Assembly: GCA_016932415.1 (NCBI GenBank)
Contig: JAFGCX010000009.1
Location: 56,219 to 120,218 of the forward strand
Length of the DNA: 64,000 bases
Direction of reading: 5' to 3'
Source of the DNA: Candidatus Krumholzibacteriota bacterium
Lineage (GTDB): Bacteria > Krumholzibacteriota > Krumholzibacteriia > Krumholzibacteriales > Krumholzibacteriaceae
The position numbers and the translations under genes are program-made. The stretch's first letter is position 1; each line of letters begins with the position of its first letter. This document shows, in pieces, positions 9,471 through 17,925 of this stretch. The notes beneath the pieces are model-generated. The model was not told the DNA's origin. It did not search any database and saw only the letters and a program-made list of their open reading frames with translations.

Positions 9471-10577
9471 ATGAAAAAGCTCTTCTTTATCAATTATGTT
9501 CTTCACCGTCCCAGGTTGCCGAATGTCAGTGGCCGATATGAACTGCTCTCGGATTCATATCATGGTGATATGGTGGCGGTATGTCCCAGTGGTAGTACTG
9601 ACGCGATGCCGGGTAATTTCGTTTTTCACAATATTTCTTCTACCCGAATAAAGATAATCGACCACATTATCTTTATTTTCTCTGTCCTGTGGCATGGACT
9701 GCGATCTCAAAGAAGGAAAAAGATCGACATTATTGTAGCTTACGACCCTCTTCTTTGCGGATTCTGCGGATATATACTCAAGAGAATGACTGGAGCCAGA
9801 TTGGTCGTTGAGGTAAACGGAGATATTATCAAGGCAGGGTTCCTTGGCGAACTCGGTATTCTGCGGAAATTTAAAAATCGATTAGTATCGGGGCTGACAG
9901 TTTTTATTCTCGACAGAGCAGACAAGATCAAATATCTGAATTCTGAGATTGCCGCTGCTTATTCATCTATGACAAAAAACGGTGACTATGAGACTTTTAT
10001 CAACTTTGTCCCGACATACGAGTTCCAGAAAGGCCCGACCCGATTTGATAAAGTCGTTCTGTTCGTGGGGTTTCCCTTTTACCTCAAGGGCGTCGATATT
10101 CTGATCGATGCATTTAAAATGATCTCGCACCGGCACAGTGATTTTGCGCTTAAAATTGTAGGATATTGCCCGGATCCGCAAGACTACTATGAAATGATCG
10201 GTGATAACGCCAATATTATTATCGAGAAACCTGTTTTCTACGATGAGATCATTTCCGAATTCAAGAACTGTTACTGTTTCGTCCTTCCCTCGAGATCCGA
10301 GGGGATGGGCAGGGTCCTGATCGAGGCTATGGCCAGCGGTAAACCTGTGATAGGTTCGAAGGTCGGAGGTATTCCTTTTCTGATCAGGGACGGTGAAAAT
10401 GGATTCCTTTTTGAAAAAGGGAATGCTTCAGATCTGGCCGCCAAACTGGAAATTCTGCTGGGTGATGAATCCATAGCAAAAGAAATGGGTGAAAGAGCCC
10501 GCCAATACGTTGAAGGGAATCTCTCTTCCGAGATCTATATTGCAAGGTTCAAGAAATTTCTTGATTCATTGCTTTGA
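9471..10577 (+). CDS. GT4-family glycosyltransferase
   Basis: 368-residue GT-B enzyme. The acceptor domain spans about residues 1-190 with VVEVNGDIIKAGF. The donor domain opens with VVLFVGFPFYLKGVDILI and carries the retaining-transferase motif PSRSEGMGRVLIEAMASGKPVIG followed by GGIPFLI. It lies 40 bases after the polymerase gene on the same strand and overlaps by 29 bases, tail to tail, the convergent membrane-protein gene. It probably adds a sugar to the same polysaccharide repeat unit on the cytoplasmic side. Confidence 0.92.
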   Translation: MKKLFFINYVLHRPRLPNVSGRYELLSDSYHGDMVAVCPSGSTDAMPGNFVFHNISSTRIKIIDHIIFIFSVLWHGLRSQRRKKIDIIVAYDPLLCGFCGYILKRMTGARLVVEVNGDIIKAGFLGELGILRKFKNRLVSGLTVFILDRADKIKYLNSEIAAAYSSMTKNGDYETFINFVPTYEFQKGPTRFDKVVLFVGFPFYLKGVDILIDAFKMISHRHSDFALKIVGYCPDPQDYYEMIGDNANIIIEKPVFYDEIISEFKNCYCFVLPSRSEGMGRVLIEAMASGKPVIGSKVGGIPFLIRDGENGFLFEKGNASDLAAKLEILLGDESIAKEMGERARQYVEGNLSSEIYIARFKKFLDSLL

Positions 10578-11517
10578 CGTGTTTTACAGCATGCATAATG
10601 CTGAACGAAAAAAAAGAAAACGCAGCCAGGAACTCAAAAAGTTCATCATCCATCTGAGTATAGTATGCCGCCGGGTAGAAACTGAAAGGATGAAACCCCA
10701 AGGTTCCGAACCTCAGGCCTACCAGTATCCACGCGAATAACGTCACAATGAAAATATAGACAATAAAACGGGTTGAAACAGGGAAGTGAATAAAATAGAG
10801 CAACTTTCTTACTTGACTGTATTTTTTAGCAAACCATGGAACAACCAGGAAAAATATCACTGTAAGCAGAAAAAACGCGTTGGAAAAGATACTGACTGAT
10901 TCGATATTATGCAGTGTCAACTCTCTCTGGACGTTGACTTCCCTGAGAATCCCCGGTGTTTCAATGCCAATGATCCTCTGTCCCCAGCTTATTTCTTCTC
11001 CGGCGCAAAGAATAAAGAATATGATCAGCAAAATATCTGTCATCAGTTGCCATCTTCCATTAACCCCGCACCTGGAACGCCTGAAGATGTGGATGAAGAC
11101 GACCATTGCCGCCAGAAACCAGAGAATCGATGAACCGTATTCTATGATACCATCCTCTTTAATCATGTAGGAGTATGATCCGACATTCGAAAAGGCCAGA
11201 AACCCCATATAGCTGCCGAAGAGAATGGCCAGAGAGACGAGGAAGAATCCGATCGATTTTTCATGGTCATATTGTATTTCAAAAAATGCCCCAGCCGATT
11301 TATTGAGCATTTCAGTAATGCCTCTTTCAACAGGTCGCCTGATCAGTAATAGCACTGTGAACAGCGGTATATTTATCGCGTTCAACATTATCACAAAATT
11401 TTTTCCTCTTTGAGCGTAGATCAGCAGGAGCGATCCGGCCAGTAGAAACACCGCAGTTAGAAATCCCCAAACGGATAAAAACTTTCCGAGATTGATATTA
11501 TCAGTTTTCTTGTTCAT
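10549..11517 (-). CDS. multi-spanning membrane protein with EEISWGQR motif, function unknown
   Basis: About 322 residues with eight or so hydrophobic segments. The most distinctive part is ILCAGEEISWGQRIIGIETP followed by EVNVQRELTLHNIESV; I recall this acidic/Trp/Gln/Arg motif from a widespread family of uncharacterised membrane proteins near polysaccharide genes, but no reaction is known to me. Charged residues inside a membrane segment suggest an active or binding site. I chose the ATG at 11515-11517 because GGGAG lies about 8 bases upstream; a TTG 15 codons earlier is open but lacks an RBS. It converges on the glycosyltransferase gene with a 29-base overlap. It could be a membrane glycosyltransferase, flippase or hydrolase-like accessory protein. 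Confidence 0.75.
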   Translation of the reverse strand: MNKKTDNINLGKFLSVWGFLTAVFLLAGSLLLIYAQRGKNFVIMLNAINIPLFTVLLLIRRPVERGITEMLNKSAGAFFEIQYDHEKSIGFFLVSLAILFGSYMGFLAFSNVGSYSYMIKEDGIIEYGSSILWFLAAMVVFIHIFRRSRCGVNGRWQLMTDILLIIFFILCAGEEISWGQRIIGIETPGILREVNVQRELTLHNIESVSIFSNAFFLLTVIFFLVVPWFAKKYSQVRKLLYFIHFPVSTRFIVYIFIVTLFAWILVGLRFGTLGFHPFSFYPAAYYTQMDDELFEFLAAFSFFSFSIMHAVKHVKAMNQEIS

Positions 11518-11853
11518 TGAAGATCTCCCGGTGCTCTCAGTCTGATCAATGGTTGAAAACAACCCCGATGAGAAGAAGTGTAATTATAGCTTGTACTTGT
11601 GTCAAGGTAATTGCGGGGAAGACCCGAGTTGGCCGAAACACGAATATTTCGCCTGTCTAATGAGAACCGGGATAATCAGGGCCCGGAAAGGGTGATATTT
11701 TCGGGGAGAAAATACCGGTTAATAGCTTCTTCTCACCGAAGGACGGACGAATTTTCTTGATTCGCCGGTTTGCGGCATCATAGTATTGCTCAGCATGGTG
11801 CAAGATTGCATTCAGTCAGGCATCCTTAATCATGAAAAGTCACCCTGAAGGGA
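11518..11853. other. divergent intergenic region
   Basis: 336 bases between the divergent membrane-protein and deacetylase genes. A minus-strand TATAAT at 11584-11589 (plus-strand ATTATA) lies about 67 bases before the membrane-protein start and could be its -10 box; a TTGACA upstream of it is only 11 bases away, too close for a normal -35. No open frame with an RBS was found. Confidence 0.35.
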
Positions 11854-12834
11854 ATGTGCCGTCTTATGGCAACCAGGATATTCATTACAATCGATACGGA
11901 AGAGGATTCCTGGGACAGACGTTCCAGGACAGACAACGCCGTATCGAACATCTCATATATACCGAAGATCCAGGATCTGTTCGATGAGTTCGGGGCTGTT
12001 CCGACCTATCTGTTGGATTATCCGGTCGTAGTCGACCCGGCTGCGTCAGAGATCATCCTTAAGATCCATGAAGAGGGAAGATGTGAGATCGGGACTCATT
12101 GTCATCCATGGAATACCCCGCCTTTTGAGGAAGAGATGACAGATCATAACTCGATGCTATGCAACCTGCCGTATTCCCTGATTTGCAAAAAGCTGGAGAT
12201 CCTCCACAAGGCGATTATCGATCGATTCGATACTGCTCCAATCTGTTTCAGGGCTGGAAGGTGGGGTTTTGGGCCAGACGTAGCTCGATCTATCATGGAA
12301 CTGGGGTATCATGTCGACAGCTCCGTTTTGCCTCTCTGGGACTGGACAGATTACTGCGGACCGGATTTCTCCGGCGCCCCTTCGTCTATTTATCATTTTT
12401 CTCCTGAAAATATTCTCGAAGAAAAACCTGGTAACGGTCTGGTAGAAGTCCCCGTGACGATGAGCTTCATGCAAAAACCCTTCGCAAGATATGCCTCTTT
12501 GCGAAGAAGATTGATGAGGCAGGGCCTTTCAAGATTTCACTTGCTCGGAGTCCTCGACAAATTAAAGATCCTTAATCTCCGCATGCTTTCACCGGAGGTC
12601 TCCACATCATTCGATATGATCAGGACGGCAAGGAACTATCTGGAAGATGGCAATTCTTTTTTAAACATGACCTTCCATTCGACATCACTGATGCCGGGGA
12701 AAAGCGAGTTTGTTCGGGACGAAAATGATCTGCGTGATTTTATCGCGAAAATCAGAGCTTTTCTTGAGTTCTGTTCCGATGAAAAATTCTCATTTTCTCC
12801 CCTGAGCGATGTCCTGGAGAATTCAGATGGATAA
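11854..12834 (+). CDS. polysaccharide deacetylase-like protein (NodB-fold)
   Basis: 326 residues. The start FITIDTEEDSW corresponds to motif 1 of NodB-like deacetylases in the variant where an acidic cluster replaces TFDDG. EIGTHCHPWNTPP supplies the metal-binding histidines of motif 2, and CFRAGRWGFG matches the Arg-containing motif 3. Such enzymes remove N- or O-acetyl groups from sugars. There is no signal peptide, so it probably acts on a cytoplasmic precursor. ATG at 11854 and ATG at 11866 (MATRIF) are both possible; GAAGGGA fits the later one better. Its end overlaps the next gene by eight bases, so the pair is translationally coupled: removing an acyl group and adding an acyl group would be a sensible combination. 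Confidence 0.8.
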   Translation: MCRLMATRIFITIDTEEDSWDRRSRTDNAVSNISYIPKIQDLFDEFGAVPTYLLDYPVVVDPAASEIILKIHEEGRCEIGTHCHPWNTPPFEEEMTDHNSMLCNLPYSLICKKLEILHKAIIDRFDTAPICFRAGRWGFGPDVARSIMELGYHVDSSVLPLWDWTDYCGPDFSGAPSSIYHFSPENILEEKPGNGLVEVPVTMSFMQKPFARYASLRRRLMRQGLSRFHLLGVLDKLKILNLRMLSPEVSTSFDMIRTARNYLEDGNSFLNMTFHSTSLMPGKSEFVRDENDLRDFIAKIRAFLEFCSDEKFSFSPLSDVLENSDG

Positions 12835-13885
12835 AAGCAATGATCGGATAAGAGAATTCAGGCAGGGAGATGAGACGGGGATATCCGTATTGTTCAAGGA
12901 TGTCTTCAAAACCGATAAAACGGTGGAATATATCCGGTGGCAGTATATGGATCATCCGGGTGGTCCCGGATGGCTGTATCTTTCTTCGATAGATGATGCG
13001 ATAGTCGGAGAGTGCTGTACGATGCGCAGTCATTTGAATTTCCTTGGAAAGGAGATTCCCGCCGGAGAATTATGCGACGGGCTTATACGACAGGACCAAC
13101 GAGGCAAGGGGTTATTTACCGGAATGGTCGAACGCAACTGCGAACGCGCCATCGAAGAGGGATTTAAAGCGATTATCGGATTTCCCAACAGAAGCGCTTA
13201 TCCTGTTTATATCAAGAAACTCGACTGGTACAACATCACTTATCTTGATGAGTACAGCTTCAAGACAGGGTACAGAAAACTGACCGGAGCGGTACTGGAC
13301 AAGATCGTTAAAATAATTCTGGCAGTACCGGTCAGAATAAGATTCCGGGTCTTGAAGGACATATATCATTCGTTTCTCCATCATAACGACGTAAAATTCA
13401 TAACGACGTCGAAATTGCCGGACGATATTAAAGAAGTCCTCGAAGAAGCTTTGAAAAACGAGGTCATCTCAGTCTGGAAGGATCTGCCTTATTTGCGCTG
13501 GAGATACGAAGATCATCCCGAAAATGATTACGAATTTCATATTATGATCGTGGACGGTGAACCTGTCGGAGTGACCATCTGCCGGAAGATGAATGATATT
13601 GTGGCGATATGCGATCTGATACATAAATCAAAGAATATCGATCAGTCGGAACTGATGCTGCTGTATGCTTTATCCCATTATTTCTCTACCGGCGCGCAGA
13701 AGATAGAATTCTTCGGTCACGACAACGGTTTTTTCGAAACGGTATTCAGGCGTTGCCGGTTCAAACGAATATCTCCATCGAAATTTGTCCTTGTCGGAAA
13801 AGTATTTGATGATCGCAAGCTTGAATCGTTGTTCGGATTACCTCATAACTGGAAAGTCACTTATGGGGATACTGATATTATCTAG
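12827..13885 (+). CDS. GNAT-family N-acyltransferase
   Basis: About 352 residues. The N-terminal GNAT-like domain has IREFRQGDETGISVLFKDVF and the acyl-CoA binding region IRQDQRGKGLFTGMVERN, where QRGKG is the Q/R-x-x-G-x-G/A type motif A; EGFKAIIGFPNRSAYPVYIK follows. The C-terminal half may be a second degenerate GNAT or FemAB-like domain (LPYLRWRYEDHP repeats the FIRWQYMDHPG theme of residues 33-45), suggesting an internal duplication. The ATG at 12827 has CTGGAGA about eight bases upstream and lies inside the end of the deacetylase gene. It probably acylates an amino sugar of the polysaccharide. Confidence 0.8.
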   Translation: MDKSNDRIREFRQGDETGISVLFKDVFKTDKTVEYIRWQYMDHPGGPGWLYLSSIDDAIVGECCTMRSHLNFLGKEIPAGELCDGLIRQDQRGKGLFTGMVERNCERAIEEGFKAIIGFPNRSAYPVYIKKLDWYNITYLDEYSFKTGYRKLTGAVLDKIVKIILAVPVRIRFRVLKDIYHSFLHHNDVKFITTSKLPDDIKEVLEEALKNEVISVWKDLPYLRWRYEDHPENDYEFHIMIVDGEPVGVTICRKMNDIVAICDLIHKSKNIDQSELMLLYALSHYFSTGAQKIEFFGHDNGFFETVFRRCRFKRISPSKFVLVGKVFDDRKLESLFGLPHNWKVTYGDTDII

Positions 13886-13947
13886 TGTTTCTGATGACCC
13901 GCGGATAGAAGTCATGCCGATCCAGCGCGCCGGAGATAATTGACATC

Positions 13948-15138
13948 ATGAAAGTATGTATCTTTTTCCCAATCTTCCCACCGAGGTTCGGAGGCGGGAC
14001 GATCCAGGCTCTGAAGTTGGCGGATGAGCTGCGGAGAAAAGGTGTCGACATATTTTTTGTCGCTCTCACCGACTGTCCCTGGCAAAGGGGATCAGGTAAG
14101 TACGAGGGAGTTGAAGTCCACTACATATTTGTGAATGACCTCGATATATATATCGAAGGGCAGAGTACATTGATCGATAAACTCAAGATCTTTATCAAAC
14201 TCTTTGTGACCTTCATCAGGCTGAGAAAGAAATATTCGATCATTCACATACAGGGTATGGGGTATCCATATACTTCTTTAAGCATACTGGCAAAATTGTA
14301 CAGAAAAAAGACTCTCGCGAAAGTCTCCATGTTACAGGAGGTGAACTTCAAGGATTGCGGCAGGATTTTCGGCATGATAAGCAGGTACAGCGCCCTCAAA
14401 GTGGACAGGCTGATAGCGATCAGCAGCTTGATACGGGACAGACTGATCGAGGACAATTTTAAAGAATCAAAAGTCAGATACATACCCAACAGTGTCGATA
14501 TTCAGAAATATCATCCCTTGTCGCCAGATCAAAAGAAAAAGTTGAAAAGAGAATTGAATATTGACAATCAGCTGGTTATAACATTCGTCGGTGGGATCAC
14601 GTACAGGAAAGGTGTCGACCGTCTGGTTTCGATGTGGCCGGCTATCTTTGAGAAGTATCCGGACAGCTGTCTGTTCCTGGTAGGGCCACTGTCCGAGAAA
14701 GAGGGAGCGACAGGCGACAAATTCTGTTACGAAGAAATAAAGAAGGATATCAAGGATAAAGAACTGGGGGAAGTCATCCAGTTTACAGGCAGGGTAGATA
14801 ATGTGGCTGAATATCTCCAGATATCTGACCTTTTTGTCTTTCCGTCGACAATGGAAGGGATGCCGAATGTTCTGCTGGAGACAATGGCTTGCGGCGTTCC
14901 CGCGATATCATATCGCGTGAGTGGAGTGGATGATATCATTGTCGATGGCGAGAACGGTCGAATAATAAATGTAGGGGATGAGAGTGCTTTTCGCGAAGCG
15001 GTCATCGAACTGTTACGCGATGAAGATAAGAGAAGCAATTACTCCAGGGAAGCCAGGGAAAAGATCGTCGATATATTTTCACTGGATTCAATCTCCGACC
15101 TGTACATCGAAATATACGACTCTCTCGCGGAAAGCTAA
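13948..15138 (+). CDS. GT4-family glycosyltransferase
   Basis: 396-residue GT-B transferase. N-terminus KVCIFFPIFPPRFGGGTIQALKLA has the Gly-rich acceptor-domain loop; ITFVGGITYRKGVDRLV opens the donor domain; PSTMEGMPNVLLETMACGVPAIS is the EX7E donor motif, with SGVDDII after it. It follows the GNAT gene by 62 bases on the same strand and ends four bases into the convergent flippase gene. It is predicted to add a sugar to the lipid-linked repeat unit in the cytoplasm. Confidence 0.92.
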   Translation: MKVCIFFPIFPPRFGGGTIQALKLADELRRKGVDIFFVALTDCPWQRGSGKYEGVEVHYIFVNDLDIYIEGQSTLIDKLKIFIKLFVTFIRLRKKYSIIHIQGMGYPYTSLSILAKLYRKKTLAKVSMLQEVNFKDCGRIFGMISRYSALKVDRLIAISSLIRDRLIEDNFKESKVRYIPNSVDIQKYHPLSPDQKKKLKRELNIDNQLVITFVGGITYRKGVDRLVSMWPAIFEKYPDSCLFLVGPLSEKEGATGDKFCYEEIKKDIKDKELGEVIQFTGRVDNVAEYLQISDLFVFPSTMEGMPNVLLETMACGVPAISYRVSGVDDIIVDGENGRIINVGDESAFREAVIELLRDEDKRSNYSREAREKIVDIFSLDSISDLYIEIYDSLAES

Positions 15139-16628
15139 CCTGCTATCTTGAAGTACCTTCTTTCCTTGCTGTTAAGCAAAACGAAGATGTTCAACAACAG
15201 CGCGAGAGAACAGACAGGAACTCCCAGTTTGAGAATGCTGAGATAACTTATCTCGATCATATTTCTGATAACCAGCCAACTGATAAAATAGATGCCGGCC
15301 CCAAACAGAATTGAAGTAGATAAGACTTTCAGCAGGTTCAATAACGGCACTTTTATCACGCGGCATGTATACACGGGAGTAATAAACAGACTCGTTATCA
15401 ACAGAGGGATCGTCGTCCCCCAGGCTACTCCTATTATGCCGTATTTTCTCACCAGGATAAGACTGAGTACGAGGTTGGCGATCGCTTCGCTTGAAACGAT
15501 TATCGAGTATTGTTTATGTTTTGAGACTGCCAGGAGTACAGTTGCTGAAACCGATTGTACCGAATCGAAGAGCATGCCGATAACCAGTATGACAAGTATC
15601 GCGTAGGCGTCAATAAAATCGATTCCCATCCATCTTGAAATAAAGGCTTTCCCGAAGATCACGAGAAAACCGCCTGAAAAAACAGAGAATATCGACGTAA
15701 GTTTTATCATCAGAATGTATTTTTCGCGAATACTCTCAAAATCATTTTGACCTTCAAGCTTGCTGAAAACCGGAAACATCAGTGCAATTCCGGTCTGAAC
15801 AATACTCTGGTAGTAAATCGCCACCCTCGATCCTATGTTGTAATGCGTCACCGCGCCAAGCCCCAGAAAAGCTGAGATCACGAAGTTATCAGTATGAAAT
15901 CTGATTCTCTTGGACACCATAACGATGAATGAGAAAGTTCCGAACCCGAGGAGTTTCTTCATCCATATCCTGCTTATGTAGGATCTCCGGATCTTCAGGA
16001 TCTTGTAACGGACAAGGACATAGATCACGACAGAAAGATACTGAATGCTGTTCACTCCGACAGTGATCACCGCGAGTGAGACAATGCCATACCCTCTTTT
16101 AAGGAAAATGACGATCAGAGCAGTTCTGACAAGGAGTTTTATTATATCGATCCCTTCGATCACATCATGCCTGATATTCGAACCTAAAAATCCGATAAAA
16201 GCCCTGACCGAGAAAGAGAAAGCTACATCCAGACCTATAAGTAGAATTACTTTCCTGAAAATATTTATATTACCGGGATCATGGACAAATCTGGGGCAGA
16301 GCCATATGATGACAAGCGAGACCAGAACGATCAGAAGTGAACCCATAAAAAACAGGAACAGGGAAGTATTGAAGATCCTGTTTATATCCTCATCATCATC
16401 CTTTCCGGAAGCTTGAGAGATAAACTTCTGTATCGCGATCAACAGGCCAAAATCAAGAAATCCGTAATAACCGACGATGCTCGCAGCGAAGATCCACAAT
16501 CCGTACCATCTCTCTCCCAGAGCGTGGATCACGAAAGGCATCATGAAGAAACTGACCACCACGATGACTACAATATTCAGGATCCTGAAAAAGGACCCTC
16601 TTAATAATTTTTCAACCAGGGTAGCCAT
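15135..16628 (-). CDS. oligosaccharide flippase, Wzx/MATE-like
   Basis: 497 residues with about twelve to fourteen membrane spans, the usual size of the polysaccharide biosynthesis (Wzx/RfbX) family in the MOP superfamily. The N-terminal amphipathic start (LLRGSFFRILNIVVIV) and the loop GLWIFAASIVGYYGFLDFGL are typical. It should flip undecaprenyl-diphosphate-linked repeat units from the cytoplasmic to the periplasmic face, feeding the Wzy-like protein at 8057. The gene is convergent with the GT4 gene, overlapping by four bases. Together with the polymerase it indicates a Wzx/Wzy-dependent rather than an ABC-transporter pathway. Confidence 0.9.
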   Translation of the reverse strand: MATLVEKLLRGSFFRILNIVVIVVVSFFMMPFVIHALGERWYGLWIFAASIVGYYGFLDFGLLIAIQKFISQASGKDDDEDINRIFNTSLFLFFMGSLLIVLVSLVIIWLCPRFVHDPGNINIFRKVILLIGLDVAFSFSVRAFIGFLGSNIRHDVIEGIDIIKLLVRTALIVIFLKRGYGIVSLAVITVGVNSIQYLSVVIYVLVRYKILKIRRSYISRIWMKKLLGFGTFSFIVMVSKRIRFHTDNFVISAFLGLGAVTHYNIGSRVAIYYQSIVQTGIALMFPVFSKLEGQNDFESIREKYILMIKLTSIFSVFSGGFLVIFGKAFISRWMGIDFIDAYAILVILVIGMLFDSVQSVSATVLLAVSKHKQYSIIVSSEAIANLVLSLILVRKYGIIGVAWGTTIPLLITSLFITPVYTCRVIKVPLLNLLKVLSTSILFGAGIYFISWLVIRNMIEISYLSILKLGVPVCSLALLLNIFVLLNSKERRYFKIAG

Positions 16629-16762
16629 GAGTCAGGTCACTCCATTCTATCATCATGTCAGAGGAAACCCGCCGTCAAGCTTGTAACTTACCAGAGAAAC
16701 CACAAGACAGGAATAACTATTTGCATTCAGTATATTCAAGATATTATTGATTTAAACGCACC

Positions 16763-17590
16763 TTATCTGTTCTGCTCCGATGTTGCCCGGGTATGTTCCC
16801 GGATGGAACGATTCAACCAGGGGATGAACATTCGCGTGACAGCTTTCGCTCCAGCCTCGATCGGGTGCGAGTCTGTCCTCCCCGCGGCAAACTGGGGGAC
16901 CAGAGTGTTCTCATCCGGCCTGCCTTCCAGAATAGCCAGGCAGTTGAACAGATCGAATACTCTGACATTCGGTAAATCTACTCCATATTCAGTTGTCAGC
17001 CATTTCGACCACTTACGGGCTCTTTTAGCGTTTTCCGGTGTTGTTGAGGCTTTTACCAGGGGGGGAGTCGACATGGCGATGAATAAAATACCGGGATTGT
17101 CTGTAAAAGTAGCCAGGAGAGAATTATAATATTTCTTATACTGGTCGAGCATCAAGTCGCTGGTGATGTTTGAAGCGGGAAAACAGCTTTTGAACATGAT
17201 TATATCGTGTTTTTTTTTCTCCCCTGTCAGTTTCCAGCTCTTGATTACATCGAAGTACATGGGAGTATTGAAATTAATGGGAAAATCCGGGGGATCGGTA
17301 TGGTCACCTATCACGTAGTCGCCCACCATGGCGTCCTGGTAGTAAATGCTGTAAAAATCGATATTGTCGGCAGTCAACGCGTCTCGAAGTCCGCCGTCAA
17401 GGATCGATTTCCCAGTGCTGTGATGATGCCATACCATTGTCATTCTATCAGATGGCATCCCGGGATCAATCCCGGGATCGAGGGATATGCTGGTGTCTGT
17501 TTCAGGGACTGACCTGTTGCTTTGGGCGCAGCCCAGCATTAAAAGGGATAAGCATAGACTGACCAATCTTTTAGGTATCAGGGAAGCCAT
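16763..17590 (-). CDS. SGNH-hydrolase-like exported lipoprotein
   Basis: About 275 residues. It begins with a lipoprotein signal peptide (MASLIPKRLVSLCLSLLMLGC, lipid Cys at 21), so the mature protein should be membrane anchored. MVWHHHSTGKS (about residues 52-62) holds a His/Ser/Gly loop; IIMFKSCFPASN resembles the central Gly/Asn block of SGNH hydrolases; near the C-terminus TDSHP is a candidate Asp-x-His catalytic dyad. I chose the ATG at 17588-17590 because of the AAAGGGAG Shine-Dalgarno and the signal peptide. The same H-x-S-x-G and DSHP landmarks appear in the divergent neighbour at 17926. It may de-esterify or de-O-acetylate a surface glycan; the enzymatic role is inferred. Confidence 0.65.
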   Translation of the reverse strand: MASLIPKRLVSLCLSLLMLGCAQSNRSVPETDTSISLDPGIDPGMPSDRMTMVWHHHSTGKSILDGGLRDALTADNIDFYSIYYQDAMVGDYVIGDHTDPPDFPINFNTPMYFDVIKSWKLTGEKKKHDIIMFKSCFPASNITSDLMLDQYKKYYNSLLATFTDNPGILFIAMSTPPLVKASTTPENAKRARKWSKWLTTEYGVDLPNVRVFDLFNCLAILEGRPDENTLVPQFAAGRTDSHPIEAGAKAVTRMFIPWLNRSIREHTRATSEQNR

Positions 17591-17925
17591 AATCGATTCT
17601 CCCTTTGAAAAGGAATCCAAATGCCGATATGATATTTGACAAAATCGTTCCATCAGAGCCAAACGACACCTCTTATCCAACCATAGTCGCTGTCATCGCT
17701 ACCAGGAACTCTCTCATAATCACTATTAATGATTGCGGCGAGATATATCAAGGGTTAAAGTCGGGTCGTCCTGACTCTCTCCAGGAATGGAAGAAATCTT
17801 TTTGTCATCTTCTCCAGTTACCGGTATAATCTCGTAACACATTGACAAAACGTCAAATATATGTAATAATATTAGATAGAGATTTGTTTTTTAATTTATT
17901 TTATTTCTGTCTGGAGTGGATATTG
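17591..17925. other. divergent intergenic region of the SGNH-like pair
   Basis: 335 bases between two divergent exported-protein genes. The only clear element is the plus-strand promoter with an overlapping inverted repeat described at 17842-17869. I see no coding sequence with an RBS. Confidence 0.45.
17842..17869 (+). promoter_or_regulatory. sigma-70-type promoter with inverted repeat over the -35 box
   Basis: TTGACA (17842-17847), 16 bases, then TAATAA (17864-17869), about 57 bases before the start of the SGNH-like/T9SS gene. The -35 box is part of a perfect inverted repeat TTGAC-AAAAC-GTCAA at 17842-17856, which could be a repressor operator. The promoter is inferred from match and spacing only. 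Confidence 0.5.
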
